In this document: one piece after another, positions 7,434 to 16,117 of the stretch | Numbering within the stretch: position 1 is the first letter of the stretch | Layout: each line of letters begins with the position of its first letter | Assembly: GCA_039679645.1 (NCBI GenBank) | Contig: JBDKUO010000043.1 | Location: 1 to 42,993 of the forward strand | DNA: 42,993 nucleotides | Source of the DNA: Armatimonadota bacterium | GTDB lineage: Bacteria; Armatimonadota; UBA5829 | Direction: 5' to 3' | Position numbers and translations under genes: made by a program | Notes under the pieces: model-generated | What the model was told of the DNA's origin: nothing | Databases searched by the model: none | What the model saw: the letters and a program-made list of their open reading frames with translations, nothing else

Positions 7434-9866
7434 TTGAGTAACAAGATTTACAAGGACGATTGTCTTAACCATATAGCATTTCCGCTGGGCGGCATTGGCG
7501 CAGGTATGATCTGTCTGGAGGGCGCTGGAGCACTCTCGAACGTGTCCATACGCAACCGTCCGAATGTGTTCTTTGAGCCCTGCGTCTTTTCGGCGATATG
7601 CGTAAAGGGAGAACAAAATATTGCCCGCGTGATCGAGGGTCCCATTCCGGACAGGAAGATATTCGGCTCTCCGGGTACGGGTAATGGCGGCGCTCACAAA
7701 TCGTACGGTCTGCCCAGATTTGCCGGAGCAAGCTTCAGCTCGCGCTTCCCATTTGCAAATATAGACTTCACCGATGAGAACTTGCCGCTTGATATCTCGC
7801 TAATCGGCTGGAGCCCTTTTATTCCCGGCGATGCCGACAATTCCAGCCTCCCCGTTGCCGCCCTGGATTACAAATTTACAAATAACACCAGCGATACAGT
7901 CGAGGCAGTCTATTCATTCAACGGAAAGAACTTTATGGATACCGGCTCTCATATGGCGCAAGTTCTGGAAGCGGCAAACGGTTTTGTATTTTGGGAGCCG
8001 GGTGCAGAAGACAAGCCGTGGGAACAGGGCGCGTTCTGCGCATCTGTGGACAGCCCTGAGGCCGCAGTCAACTGCGCGTGGTTCAGGGGCGGATGGTTCG
8101 ATTCGCTTACTATGGCCTGGGATGAGATCGAATGCGGGGAGATCAATGCTCGCCCTCCGATTGCTGATGGTGATCCCAGCCCCGGCGCAAGCATATATGT
8201 TCCATTTATTCTTAAGCCAGGTGAGGATAAGATAATAAGGCTTATGCTCTCCTGGTATGTCCCGCGGACCGACCTGCATTTTGAGTGGGAAGAAAAAAAG
8301 TGTTCGTGCGGTTGTGATTGTGGAGGGGAATCTGCCAAAGGCGATGATTACTACCATCAGCCCTGGTATGCGGGCGCGTTTGACGGCATTGAGTCTGTCG
8401 CAGCGTATTGGCGTAATAACTACGATGGTCTCAGGTGCAAGTCTGCGCACTTTTCTGATACATTCTTTGACACCAGTCTGCCTGATGAAGTGATTGAGGC
8501 GGCGGAAGCAAACCTCTCTATCCTAAAATCGCCGACAGTCCTGAGGCAAAAGGACGGCAGACTCTGGTGCTGGGAAGGATGCTGCGATGGTGACGGATGC
8601 TGTGCCGGGTCATGCACACACGTTTGGAACTATGCCCAGGCTCTGCCTCATCTGTTTCCTGACCTCGAACGCACGCTGCGTGAGACTGAGTTTCACGAGG
8701 GTCAGGACTCAAATGGCCACCAGTCTTTCCGTGTGCCGCTCCCGATAAAGACCGCAACTCATGGCAAACAGGCTGCGGCGGATGGCCAACTCGGCGGCAT
8801 AATCAAAGTCTATCGCGAGTGGCGTATCAGTGGCGATGCGCAGTGGCTGGAAAAGATGTGGCCGCAGGTCAAATCCAGCCTTGATTATTGCACTAAAATA
8901 TGGGACCCGGACAGTGAGGGTGTCATCAGGGAGCCGCATCACAACACATACGATATCGAGTTCTGGGGAGCCGATGGGATGTGTACGAGCGTTTACCTTG
9001 CAGCCCTAAAAGCTGCAGTATCGATGGGCGGGTCACTCGGTGAAGATACCGCGCACTACGCTGAGCTTTTGAGTAAGGGGTCGGCCTATCTGGATAGCGA
9101 GCTTTGGAACGATGAGTATTATATCCAGAAGACACAGTGGGAGGGTCTTCATTCGGGAAATCCACTGGAGTATCAAGCTCTGGCTTTTTCAGGCTACTCG
9201 CCGGAAGCATCAGCCATTCTTGCCAAAGAAGGTCCGAAATATCAATACGGAACCGGGTGCCTCTCCGATGGCGTTATAGGTTTCTGGATGGCCGAATCGG
9301 CAGGTCTCGGCACATTTGGTAATCCCGAGCACATAAAGAGCCACCTCGCGTCTATTCATAAATACAACCTCAAACGCAATCTGTCAGCACATGCAAATCC
9401 TCAGCGGTCCACATATGCGCTCGGCAAAGAGGGCGGTCTGCTGCTGTGTTCATGGCCCAGGGGCGGCAAGCCCTCACTGCCGTTTGTATACAGCGATGAG
9501 GTCTGGACAGGCATCGAGTATCAGGTCGCGGCACACTGCATTATGATGGGTCTTGTAGATGAGGGGCTTGAGATTGTCCGAACCTGCCGCGCAAGATATG
9601 ACGGCAAGAAGCGCAATCCATATAATGAATATGAGTGCGGCCACTGGTATGCCAGGGCTATGTCGTCTTACTCGCTGCTTCAGGCTCTGACGGGGATACG
9701 CTATGATGCAGTCGAAAAGACACTCTATGTTGACCCAAAAATCAGAGGCGACTTCCGCAGCTTTCTCTGCACAGCGACAGGATACGGCACTGTTGGCATC
9801 AAGGACGGCGATGTCTTTGTCGAAGTTCAAGAGGGTGCAATCGATATTATGAACATCGTGCGTTAA
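7434..9866 (+). CDS. GH116 family glycosidase (GBA2/DUF608-type)
   Basis: An 810-residue protein with the two-domain layout of GH116 beta-glucosidases and glucosylceramidase relatives. The N-terminal beta domain begins FPLGGIGAGMICLEG. The C-terminal (alpha/alpha)6 catalytic domain includes SCTHVWNYAQALPHLFPDLE and NTYDIEFWGADGMC; D507 in the latter is the candidate acid/base aspartate. No signal peptide is seen, so it probably acts in the cytoplasm on imported glycosides. Odd features are two cysteine clusters: CSCGCDC (C290, C292, C294, C296) and CWEGCCDGDGCCAGSC (379-394), next to the active-site region. The start is TTG 7434 after a GGGGAG site; there is no better ATG. Substrate specificity (beta-glucoside, xyloside or N-acetylglucosaminide) cannot be read from sequence. 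The gene appears monocistronic. Confidence 0.88.
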   Translation: MSNKIYKDDCLNHIAFPLGGIGAGMICLEGAGALSNVSIRNRPNVFFEPCVFSAICVKGEQNIARVIEGPIPDRKIFGSPGTGNGGAHKSYGLPRFAGASFSSRFPFANIDFTDENLPLDISLIGWSPFIPGDADNSSLPVAALDYKFTNNTSDTVEAVYSFNGKNFMDTGSHMAQVLEAANGFVFWEPGAEDKPWEQGAFCASVDSPEAAVNCAWFRGGWFDSLTMAWDEIECGEINARPPIADGDPSPGASIYVPFILKPGEDKIIRLMLSWYVPRTDLHFEWEEKKCSCGCDCGGESAKGDDYYHQPWYAGAFDGIESVAAYWRNNYDGLRCKSAHFSDTFFDTSLPDEVIEAAEANLSILKSPTVLRQKDGRLWCWEGCCDGDGCCAGSCTHVWNYAQALPHLFPDLERTLRETEFHEGQDSNGHQSFRVPLPIKTATHGKQAAADGQLGGIIKVYREWRISGDAQWLEKMWPQVKSSLDYCTKIWDPDSEGVIREPHHNTYDIEFWGADGMCTSVYLAALKAAVSMGGSLGEDTAHYAELLSKGSAYLDSELWNDEYYIQKTQWEGLHSGNPLEYQALAFSGYSPEASAILAKEGPKYQYGTGCLSDGVIGFWMAESAGLGTFGNPEHIKSHLASIHKYNLKRNLSAHANPQRSTYALGKEGGLLLCSWPRGGKPSLPFVYSDEVWTGIEYQVAAHCIMMGLVDEGLEIVRTCRARYDGKKRNPYNEYECGHWYARAMSSYSLLQALTGIRYDAVEKTLYVDPKIRGDFRSFLCTATGYGTVGIKDGDVFVEVQEGAIDIMNIVR

Positions 9867-9867
9867 G

Positions 9868-9920
9868 GGTTTACAGTTGTCGGTTGCCGATTATCAATTC
9901 CTAACCGTCAACTCATAACC
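9868..9920. terminator. Hairpin between convergent genes, possible bidirectional terminator
   Basis: Arms 9868-9885 and 9903-9920 pair at 14 of 18 positions (core GTTGTCGGTT / AACCGTCAAC) around a 17-base loop. It sits exactly between the GH116 stop and the BON-gene stop. There is no strong T-tract. The arms resemble the GAGTTATGGGTTG repeats at 13,776, so this may also be a dispersed repeat. Confidence 0.5.
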
Positions 9921-10525
9921 TACTCCACTGGTGTGCCGGTATCTCCTTGTTTAATTCTCAATTTGCTGTTGATGCCCAATACGCCTCGCATGCGGAGTAT
10001 CATTTCTTGAATGCTGTTCAGGTCATCTGCCGTTTCGACACTGCCTTCGAGGTTCACGATCTGGTTTTCAGAGTTGAACTCAACGTTTGATATATCTACT
10101 TCGCTTTGTGTCTGGAATTCACGTTCGATCTGGGATTCTATTTCATCGTCAGAAAACTGTCCGGGAAACTGCTCGCTTGTGGGTGCGCCCGGCCCGGGGA
10201 CGTTATCCGCAGCCGACAGCGAAAAGGCTATGTCTCCGGCGTCACCTTCAGCGGGTCCGAATCCCAGCCGCGCGTCGAAACCGTCATAGGCGGATGCTTT
10301 GCCCGGAACCCTGGGAACTACGCGGATGTTATTTATGACTCCTTTAATGTCTTCTTCATATACCAACTGTTCTGCGAGCAATTTCTGTTCTTCAGTGTCG
10401 ACATCTCCCTCAAGCACGACCACTCCGCCATGCACATTTACGTCTATCTCTGATAGCCCTTCCATTTCATTTGCTATCAGAACCGCTTTTATCTCTTCAG
10501 CTTTTAACCTGTCTCCAACTGCCAT
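9920..10525 (-). CDS. Protein with two BON domains
   Basis: A 201-residue protein with an N-terminal BON domain (about residues 5-65: VKAVLIAN-like helix, VNVHGGVVVLEGDVDTEEQK, then VINNIRVV) and a second BON-like domain (about 130-190: ISNVEFNSENQIVNLEGSV). A Gly/Pro/Asp-rich linker joins them. BON domains are small alpha/beta modules, usually periplasmic or membrane-associated, that bind phospholipid or other ligands. No signal peptide or membrane helix is visible, so the location is uncertain. The frame extends nine codons to ATG 10552, but AAAGGG lies at good spacing before ATG 10525. It is convergent with the GH116 gene and divergent from the isomerase-like gene. Confidence 0.75.
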   Translation of the reverse strand: MAVGDRLKAEEIKAVLIANEMEGLSEIDVNVHGGVVVLEGDVDTEEQKLLAEQLVYEEDIKGVINNIRVVPRVPGKASAYDGFDARLGFGPAEGDAGDIAFSLSAADNVPGPGAPTSEQFPGQFSDDEIESQIEREFQTQSEVDISNVEFNSENQIVNLEGSVETADDLNSIQEMILRMRGVLGINSKLRIKQGDTGTPVE

Positions 10526-10640
10526 CGTCAGTGCCCTTTCTCGCGCGATCATTATGTAAGTTCTATACCCAAATAGTTGCAGGACGTTGCGCCTGCATTG
10601 GTTAAGGAGTGCGTGAGAAACATTCTAGTGAGGGAAACAA

Positions 10641-11426
10641 ATGATATCCTGCGACACTTACAGTGTGAGAGACTACTTCAAAGAGGGCAAGATCGACTGC
10701 CTTAGTGTGCCCAAGCTCCTTAAGGACCTGGGTATATCGGGTGTGACGTACAACCAGCTATATATGAGTTCTTACGACACAGAGTATCTCGATAAGATCA
10801 AGCAGGCTTGTGCCGACGCCGGGGTCAAGATCACCGGGTTTATTATTGAGGGCAACCTTGCTGGTGATGATGCCCAGGCTCGCGAGAAGCAGATGGCCGA
10901 TGACGAGATGATGATGCGAGCGGCAGCGTATATGGGCGCGCCTGTTGTGCGGATCAATCTCGGCAGTACTGGAGACTTGGAGCGTGACAAGACGGAAGGC
11001 GTGCAGCGGTGCATTGAGGCGTTCAATCGACTTATCCCGATTGCAAAGCAGCTCAATGTCAAGATCACGATTGAAAACCACGGCGGTGTCAGCAAGACCG
11101 CCGACATGATCCTGGATGTGATAAACGGAACTGACCGCGAATGGGTCGGTTCATGTCTGGACTTCGGCAACTGGACCGATGACGTGCGCTACACCGAAAG
11201 CGCCAAGCTCGCTCCGTATGCCTATCATGTGCATGCCAAGACCCATGAGTTTAATGATAAGGGCGAGGATATCAATAAAGACTACAAGCGCCTTCTGCAA
11301 ATGCTTAAGGACGTGGACTATAAGCGCGCCGTCTCAATCGAGTATGAGGGCCCTGACGACCAGGTCGAAGGCGTCAAAAAGACTCGCGACCTGATCCTGA
11401 GATACTGGCCCGAACTGGCTGATTAG
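10641..11426 (+). CDS. Sugar phosphate isomerase/epimerase-like TIM-barrel protein
   Basis: A 261-residue protein of the xylose isomerase-like/AP endonuclease 2 TIM-barrel superfamily. Expected divalent metal ligands are E145 (in ITIENHGG), D174 (in CLDFGNW), H198 (in YHVHAK) and E234 (in SIEYEG), spaced along the barrel as in the family. Members isomerise or epimerise keto-sugars and inositol derivatives; the substrate here cannot be inferred. A GAGGG site precedes the ATG. No signal peptide. It lies upstream of hairpins at 11,449-11,537 and convergent with a 2-hydroxyacid dehydrogenase gene. Confidence 0.8.
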   Translation: MISCDTYSVRDYFKEGKIDCLSVPKLLKDLGISGVTYNQLYMSSYDTEYLDKIKQACADAGVKITGFIIEGNLAGDDAQAREKQMADDEMMMRAAAYMGAPVVRINLGSTGDLERDKTEGVQRCIEAFNRLIPIAKQLNVKITIENHGGVSKTADMILDVINGTDREWVGSCLDFGNWTDDVRYTESAKLAPYAYHVHAKTHEFNDKGEDINKDYKRLLQMLKDVDYKRAVSIEYEGPDDQVEGVKKTRDLILRYWPELAD

Positions 11427-11448
11427 CGAGGGTAGGGGATAATATTCT

Positions 11449-11469
11449 GCGGGGGAATGATTCCCCCGC
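11449..11469. terminator. GC-rich hairpin after the isomerase-like gene
   Basis: GCGGGGGAA (11449-11457) and TTCCCCCGC (11461-11469) form a perfect 9-bp stem with a 3-base loop, 23 bases after the stop codon. No T-tract follows, so a factor-assisted or bidirectional terminator is likelier than a classic intrinsic one. Confidence 0.55.
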
Positions 11470-11482
11470 CGATCTGCGTTCT

Positions 11483-11537
11483 GTCATTCCGAGCGAAGTC
11501 GAGGCTCGTTCGGGCGCGATATCTGATCGCGCCCGAA
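11483..11537. repeat. Repeat fragment plus perfect 12-bp hairpin
   Basis: Bases 11483-11504 (GTCATTCCGAGCGAAGTCGA then GG) match the outer end of the dispersed repeat at 473 and 21,268. They are followed by TTCGGGCGCGAT (11509-11520), whose exact reverse complement stands at 11526-11537 around ATCTG. The segment lies between two convergent genes and may also serve as a terminator. Confidence 0.6.
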
Positions 11538-11619
11538 ACAGAATCTCCGCGATTTCAGATTGCGATAACCATTCAGCGTCTCAATACATTTCAACGCCTC
11601 AGCAGTTCCGTGATCCAGT

Positions 11620-12636
11620 TTAAGCCAGACGTGCCAGGTCCTGTTGCGTGACCTCATACTTCAGCGTTTCACCAGTGAAGAACCTCTCCAGCTCGCTTAC
11701 GGCATAGCTGCCCATACGTGCCATATTGTTTGCTATTGCACCGGCGATATGCGGTGTAAATACCACATTCGGCAAGCTGCGCAGGGGGTTGTCCTCCAAC
11801 GGCGGCTCAGGTTCGGTAACGTCCAGGCAGGCTGTGATGCGGCCTGTCTTGAGTTCATCGTATAGCGCGGATTCGTCTATTATGGCTCCGCGCGCAGTGT
11901 TTATGATAATCGCTCCATCCTTGAGGAGCTTGAGGTTGTGCGAGTTGATCATGCTTGCTGTTTCAGGCAGGCTGGGTGCGTGGATGGAGATCACATCGGC
12001 CTCACGCATCATGTCGTCGAGGTTATCATATTTCACAACACCCATCTGTTTGGCAGCCTCATCTGAAACGAACGGGTCGTATAGCAGAATATCCAGGTCA
12101 AAATTACTCAGTAGCTTGATAAAATGCCGTCCGGCATTTCCAGCGCCAATAACTCCCACCTTAATCCCGTAGGCTTCCACTATCTTATTTCTCTCGTCTT
12201 TGTCGAGCCATCCGCCTTTGTGGATTATATCGTTGAGCCAGTAAGTGCGCTTCATTGTGGAGAGCATCAGACCCAGAGCGTGCTCGGCTACACCTACGGC
12301 AATCGCAGCAGCGCCACTGGTTACTTTAATTCCGCGCTCCCAAACAGCGTCAGAGACAATAGGTTTCACGCTCCCTGCCGTATGAGCAATCATCTTGAGA
12401 TTCGGCGCCGCGTCCAGAATTTCGGTGGTTAGTTTTGGTGTGCCCCAGCCGGTAAGGCATGCGTCAGCACCCGCGATGATTTGTCTCACTGTGCCCGGGT
12501 CGGCGTCAGGCATGTCGGTGTTTATTATCTGAGCGAACTGTTCAAGCCGCTGGATATCTTTATGATAAATAACCGCTTCGCTGAGCGGTTGCCCCCTGTA
12601 ATTCCTCAATAACAAAACAGCAACTTTAGGTTTCAA
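11620..12636 (-). CDS. D-isomer-specific 2-hydroxyacid dehydrogenase
   Basis: A 338-residue NAD-dependent dehydrogenase related to D-3-phosphoglycerate dehydrogenase. The Rossmann motif is VIGAGNAGR (G164, G166, G169) with an acidic residue after LLYD. The catalytic triad candidates are R249 (INTARGA), E277 (DVTEPEPP) and H296 (TPHIAGA). There is no C-terminal ACT domain, so it is not the long serine-pathway SerA; a glyoxylate/hydroxypyruvate reductase or another 2-ketoacid reductase is equally possible. The start is TTG 12636, preceded by GTGAGGTG. Its promoter region faces the DAHP synthase gene, divergently transcribed 118 bases away. Confidence 0.85.
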   Translation of the reverse strand: MKPKVAVLLLRNYRGQPLSEAVIYHKDIQRLEQFAQIINTDMPDADPGTVRQIIAGADACLTGWGTPKLTTEILDAAPNLKMIAHTAGSVKPIVSDAVWERGIKVTSGAAAIAVGVAEHALGLMLSTMKRTYWLNDIIHKGGWLDKDERNKIVEAYGIKVGVIGAGNAGRHFIKLLSNFDLDILLYDPFVSDEAAKQMGVVKYDNLDDMMREADVISIHAPSLPETASMINSHNLKLLKDGAIIINTARGAIIDESALYDELKTGRITACLDVTEPEPPLEDNPLRSLPNVVFTPHIAGAIANNMARMGSYAVSELERFFTGETLKYEVTQQDLARLA

Positions 12637-12754
12637 CTTTGCACCTCACTACACAATCATCTGCAAGACTACCCTATGTGGATGGTGATGTCAATAGCTG
12701 GATTTTTGAACGTAATTTAAGGTATACTTGTTCTTGAAACAGGGAGGCATCGGA

Positions 12755-13777
12755 ATGATTATCATTATGCACACGCAGGCAACTGAAGACGAAGTGAGGG
12801 CAGTAAAACAGGAAATTAAAAAAATCGGCTTCAGACCTTTTATGAACCCCGGCGTGGAGCGAAAAGTAATTGCAGTGCTCGGAGAACTGGACGTACGCAA
12901 GGCCGATCTGGTCGAGCACTTCAATGCAATGAGTGGAGTCGCGAGGGTAGAGCTGATCTCCGATTTGTGGAAACTTGCCTCGCGTACATATCATCCGGAG
13001 AACACCGTCGTCAGTATTGGCGATGTCAAAATAGGCGGCAATGAGGTAGTAGTGGCTGCAGGGCCATGCTCTGTCGAGACCGAGGAGCAGACAATCGAGG
13101 TTGCGCAACAGGTCAAGGCAGCGGGAGCCAAGATGCTGCGCGGCGGCGCATTCAAACCCAGGACCTCTCCGTATGCTTTCCAGGGCTTGGGCGAGGAGGG
13201 TCTCAAGATACTCGCCAGCGCCCGCAAAGAGACTGGTCTGCCCGTCGTGACTGAGGTAATGGACACACACGAGGTCGATCTGGTGTGCGAATATGCCGAT
13301 GTGCTTCAGATCGGCGCGCGCAATATGCAAAACTTTGCTCTTCTAAAAAAAGTAGGGTCGGCCGGTCGGCCTGTGCTGCTCAAGCGCGGGCTTGGCTCCA
13401 AGGTCAAAGACCTGCTCATGTCTGCCGAGTATATAATCTCCGAGGGAAACCAGAATGTCATTCTGTGCGAGCGCGGCATTACGACTTTTGAGGACTCGAC
13501 CAGGAACACCACTGACATCAACGCAATCCCTGTGCTCAAGAACTGGACTCATCTGCCTGTAATGCTCGATCCGAGCCATGCCACAGGCAACTGGCTATAT
13601 GTCGGCGCCGTTGCGAAGGCTGCGGTGGCAGGCGGAGCCGACGGCCTTTTGCTGGAGGTCCATAATGATCCGGCGCATGCCATGAGCGACGGACCTCAGT
13701 CTCTGCGACCCGAGAAATTCGCCCACCTGATGGGTGAGCTTAAGCGGGTAGCCGCTGCGGTTGACCGGGCGATGTGA
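12755..13777 (+). CDS. aroF: 3-deoxy-7-phosphoheptulonate (DAHP) synthase, type I-beta
   Basis: A 340-residue first enzyme of the shikimate pathway, condensing phosphoenolpyruvate with erythrose 4-phosphate. Residues 1-70 form the ferredoxin/ACT-like regulatory domain of the Thermotoga-type enzymes, beginning [14 protein letters not shown]. The barrel domain contains [38 protein letters not shown] and the metal-binding DPSHATG. Length matches the I-beta class with regulatory domain, which is usually inhibited by tyrosine or phenylalanine. ATG 12755 has GGGAGG seven bases upstream; a TTG nine codons earlier lacks a site. A TATACT box at 12723-12728 lies upstream, with a poor -35. No other aromatic pathway gene is nearby. 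Confidence 0.93.
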   Translation: MIIIMHTQATEDEVRAVKQEIKKIGFRPFMNPGVERKVIAVLGELDVRKADLVEHFNAMSGVARVELISDLWKLASRTYHPENTVVSIGDVKIGGNEVVVAAGPCSVETEEQTIEVAQQVKAAGAKMLRGGAFKPRTSPYAFQGLGEEGLKILASARKETGLPVVTEVMDTHEVDLVCEYADVLQIGARNMQNFALLKKVGSAGRPVLLKRGLGSKVKDLLMSAEYIISEGNQNVILCERGITTFEDSTRNTTDINAIPVLKNWTHLPVMLDPSHATGNWLYVGAVAKAAVAGGADGLLLEVHNDPAHAMSDGPQSLRPEKFAHLMGELKRVAAAVDRAM

Positions 13778-13818
13778 GTTATGAGTTATGGGTCGCGAGT
13801 TATGGGTTGAGGGTTGAG
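13776..13818. repeat. Degenerate GAGTTATGGGTTG repeat
   Basis: Four imperfect copies of a GAGTTATGGGT/GAGGGTT word run head to tail, starting inside the stop codon of the DAHP synthase gene. The same word appears in reverse complement at 9,903-9,920. No coding content. Confidence 0.55.
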
Positions 13819-13892
13819 TCCAGGTATTACTACCGGTTTTACACCTCAAGACCCCGTATATGCGCCAGGACATGGAACACATGCATTAGGGA

Positions 13893-13910
13893 CCCGGCAA
13901 GGATGCCGGG
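13893..13910. terminator. Short GC hairpin
   Basis: CCCGGCA (13893-13899) and TGCCGGG (13904-13910) form a perfect 7-bp stem with an AGGA loop between the DAHP synthase and lipoprotein genes. No T-tract follows. It could be a weak terminator or a leader hairpin of the lipoprotein mRNA. Confidence 0.4.
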
Positions 13911-13944
13911 ACAGAAATAATAGGTGTGTTTCCGGAGGTTGGGC

Positions 13945-14475
13945 ATGCATAAGGTTTTGTGGGGTTTATCCGTAATCATGATTGCAGCAATAGCAGGATG
14001 CGGGGGTGGAGGAGGTTCCGTCAGCGGGACCACACCGTCGTCCTCACTCAAACTGTCGGATGAAGTTGTGGGGGCGTGGCAAGTGGCGAGTTTGAGCCTG
14101 CCCAATAACCAGATCGTTATTGAAGAAGACGGCGACGTTGCGGTCGAAGTCACCGGTTCTCAAACTCGCGGCGACAGCACGGTTGTCATAGGCAGTTGCG
14201 GCAGCGATGGCACACTTAGCCTGAACGGCAATTGGACGGCTGATGGAGCCAAGCATACGATTGATGCGACCGGAAGTGTCGATTCAAACAGCAGCAAGCT
14301 ATCGCTGTGCGCCACTGTCCGTCAGGACGAGGAGATCATTTGCCAGAACGTCACTGTGACGGGAGTCAGGAGTGATGACACTTCAGATCAAACCGGTGAT
14401 GATGTTGAGACTCCGCCTGCCCCGCCTAGTATGGATGATCCATACGATACTCCACCGGCGCCGCCTTCTTTCTGA
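13945..14475 (+). CDS. Putative lipoprotein
   Basis: A 176-residue exported protein with a lipoprotein signal peptide: short basic start, hydrophobic core, and lipobox IAGC with the lipidated cysteine at C19, followed by a run of glycines. The mature part (about 35-150) has alternating beta-like stretches such as NQIVIEEDGDVAVEV and TLSLNGNWTADG, suggesting a small beta-sandwich like those that score residual variance of a modelled structure. The C-terminus is Pro/Asp-rich with a repeated TPPAPPS word. GGAGG precedes ATG 13945; the frame extends upstream to 13924 without a site. No family recognised. It is convergent with the PAS-HATPase gene. Confidence 0.7.
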   Translation: MHKVLWGLSVIMIAAIAGCGGGGGSVSGTTPSSSLKLSDEVVGAWQVASLSLPNNQIVIEEDGDVAVEVTGSQTRGDSTVVIGSCGSDGTLSLNGNWTADGAKHTIDATGSVDSNSSKLSLCATVRQDEEIICQNVTVTGVRSDDTSDQTGDDVETPPAPPSMDDPYDTPPAPPSF

Positions 14476-14535
14476 CATAATAAACCGAGATCAGACGGTC
14501 GTCCGACGTAATGCCGGGCGACCGGAAATGGTGTG

Positions 14536-15924
14536 CTACCACACATCCGTAAGGCACGACAGAGCAGAAGGTTCTTTTGCACGATGAAGCGCGACTTGCA
14601 ATGCCACTGTTGTGCCGAGAGGTCCGGTCGCCAGATAGACCGCATCCGCAATTGAGATCATTGTCTTATAGCCCATACCCAGCGATATTGCAGTCGTATA
14701 TCCTCTGGTTAAAGCCACGTGAGGAAGCGCAAGAACGTCAATTCCAGTGCCATGGTCCGACATTACAAAAACCAGCGCTTCGGGCATTTTGTGCAGAGAC
14801 GCATGCCCTCCGCTATCATGCTTGAGGGAATTACTCGTTGCTTCACCTGCGCACAGCACCAGGTCTTCAATTTTCGATTCTTCCATGCCGAATGATTTTG
14901 CAGCCTGTGCAACTTCTTCTCTTATAGAACTCAGGTGTTCTTCGTTCTTTATACACCAGGATGCCAAAGGCATTCCCACCAGTTGTTCTATTTCCTCGTG
15001 GCTGGAAATTGCGAGTTTCCCGCATGTTGCCGCAAGTATCGTGCGTTTATAGAATTCCCGCATATGAGTTTCAAGCTCTCGACTTTTTTGCTCGGCCTTC
15101 TTTAGCTGAGTAATGTCCATTCCCAGGTCCAGTCCCATGATTACCTTTTCCTCCGCATTAAAAATGGGGGCCGCATTGCTGAGCACTAGAACAGTTGATC
15201 CGTCGGCGCATCTTTCTTCCCATTGAATGTTATCGATAACTTCTCCGGCGAAGACTCGTGCAATAACCGCTTCTCTCTCTGCTCTGTCTTCCGGTCTGGC
15301 GATCGTGTCGTACAGTGAACGTCCTACAAGATATTCGACAGTGAATCCCAAAGTATGTTCGGATGCCGCATTGGCCTGGGTAATAACTCCATTGCGGTCA
15401 TATGCGTAGATAACTGCAGGCACATAGTTAAAAATTGCGCGGAAGCTCTGTTCCGAGCGCATCAGTTTTTCTTGAGCTTCGGTGCGTTCTGTGATATCGT
15501 GGGCTGCTCCGTGGTAACCTATCAAGTTGTTTTCAAAATCAAAGATTGATTTGGCATTGATCTCCAAGTAACGTATTTGCCCACTTTTGGAAACAAAGCG
15601 AAGCACACACCCGATAGTCTTATTTCTTCGTGCGACTGTGTCGTTGAAAGTCTCAATCAAACTTACGCGGTCCTCAGGGAGCGCGAAGTCAAAGGCGTTC
15701 TTGCCGATCACTTCTTCTTCCGTATAACCGAGTATCTTGTGTAACGCCGGACTTGAATACATGAAGCGTGCATGCGTGTCTATTGTCCAAACCCAATCCG
15801 ACAGAGCTTCAACAAGTTCCTTGTAATCGCATTCCGAAACAGCCCCTTCGTCCCGTGGGTTCTTATGGTCATTAACTACCTGTTCGGATAGAAGTTGTGC
15901 AGAATTTTTCCGCTTAGTCGGCAT
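14536..15924 (-). CDS. PAS-domain protein with anti-sigma-type histidine-kinase-like ATPase domain
   Basis: A 462-residue soluble protein. Two PAS domains (about 30-150 and 155-280) carry VWTIDTHARFMYSSPALHKI and VIYAYDRNGVITQANAASE segments, and each ends in a PAC-like part. A short coiled linker leads to a C-terminal GHKL ATPase domain (about 330-450) of the RsbW/SpoIIAB kind, with CAGEATSNSLKHDSGG as the N-box and MSDHGTGI as the G1-like box. No phosphoacceptor His domain is visible, so it is more likely a serine kinase/anti-sigma-like switch than a classical sensor kinase. ATG 15924 is preferred over GTG 15933 because GAGGTGAAGG precedes it. It is divergent from the PP2C phosphatase gene at 16,118, which suggests joint function. 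Confidence 0.85.
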   Translation of the reverse strand: MPTKRKNSAQLLSEQVVNDHKNPRDEGAVSECDYKELVEALSDWVWTIDTHARFMYSSPALHKILGYTEEEVIGKNAFDFALPEDRVSLIETFNDTVARRNKTIGCVLRFVSKSGQIRYLEINAKSIFDFENNLIGYHGAAHDITERTEAQEKLMRSEQSFRAIFNYVPAVIYAYDRNGVITQANAASEHTLGFTVEYLVGRSLYDTIARPEDRAEREAVIARVFAGEVIDNIQWEERCADGSTVLVLSNAAPIFNAEEKVIMGLDLGMDITQLKKAEQKSRELETHMREFYKRTILAATCGKLAISSHEEIEQLVGMPLASWCIKNEEHLSSIREEVAQAAKSFGMEESKIEDLVLCAGEATSNSLKHDSGGHASLHKMPEALVFVMSDHGTGIDVLALPHVALTRGYTTAISLGMGYKTMISIADAVYLATGPLGTTVALQVALHRAKEPSALSCLTDVW

Positions 15925-16117
15925 TACCTTCACCTCAGTCGTATAAGAAGATATGGCACTATGACCTTATATACCCGTCTGGAATGTCTTCTCGTCAGTT
16001 GTAATGTCATTTCAAGCGCTGAGCCAGTGGTATGCCATTATTTTTGCTGCATTAAGTGATAATACTAGTTCATCTGCTCAATCATAGTTGGTATAATATT
16101 GATATAGATATGCAATT

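Noticed and set aside
12674-13330. Minus-strand open frame of 218 codons
   Set aside because: It is antisense to the well-supported DAHP synthase gene, its product has no recognisable motif, and the codon pattern follows the other strand.
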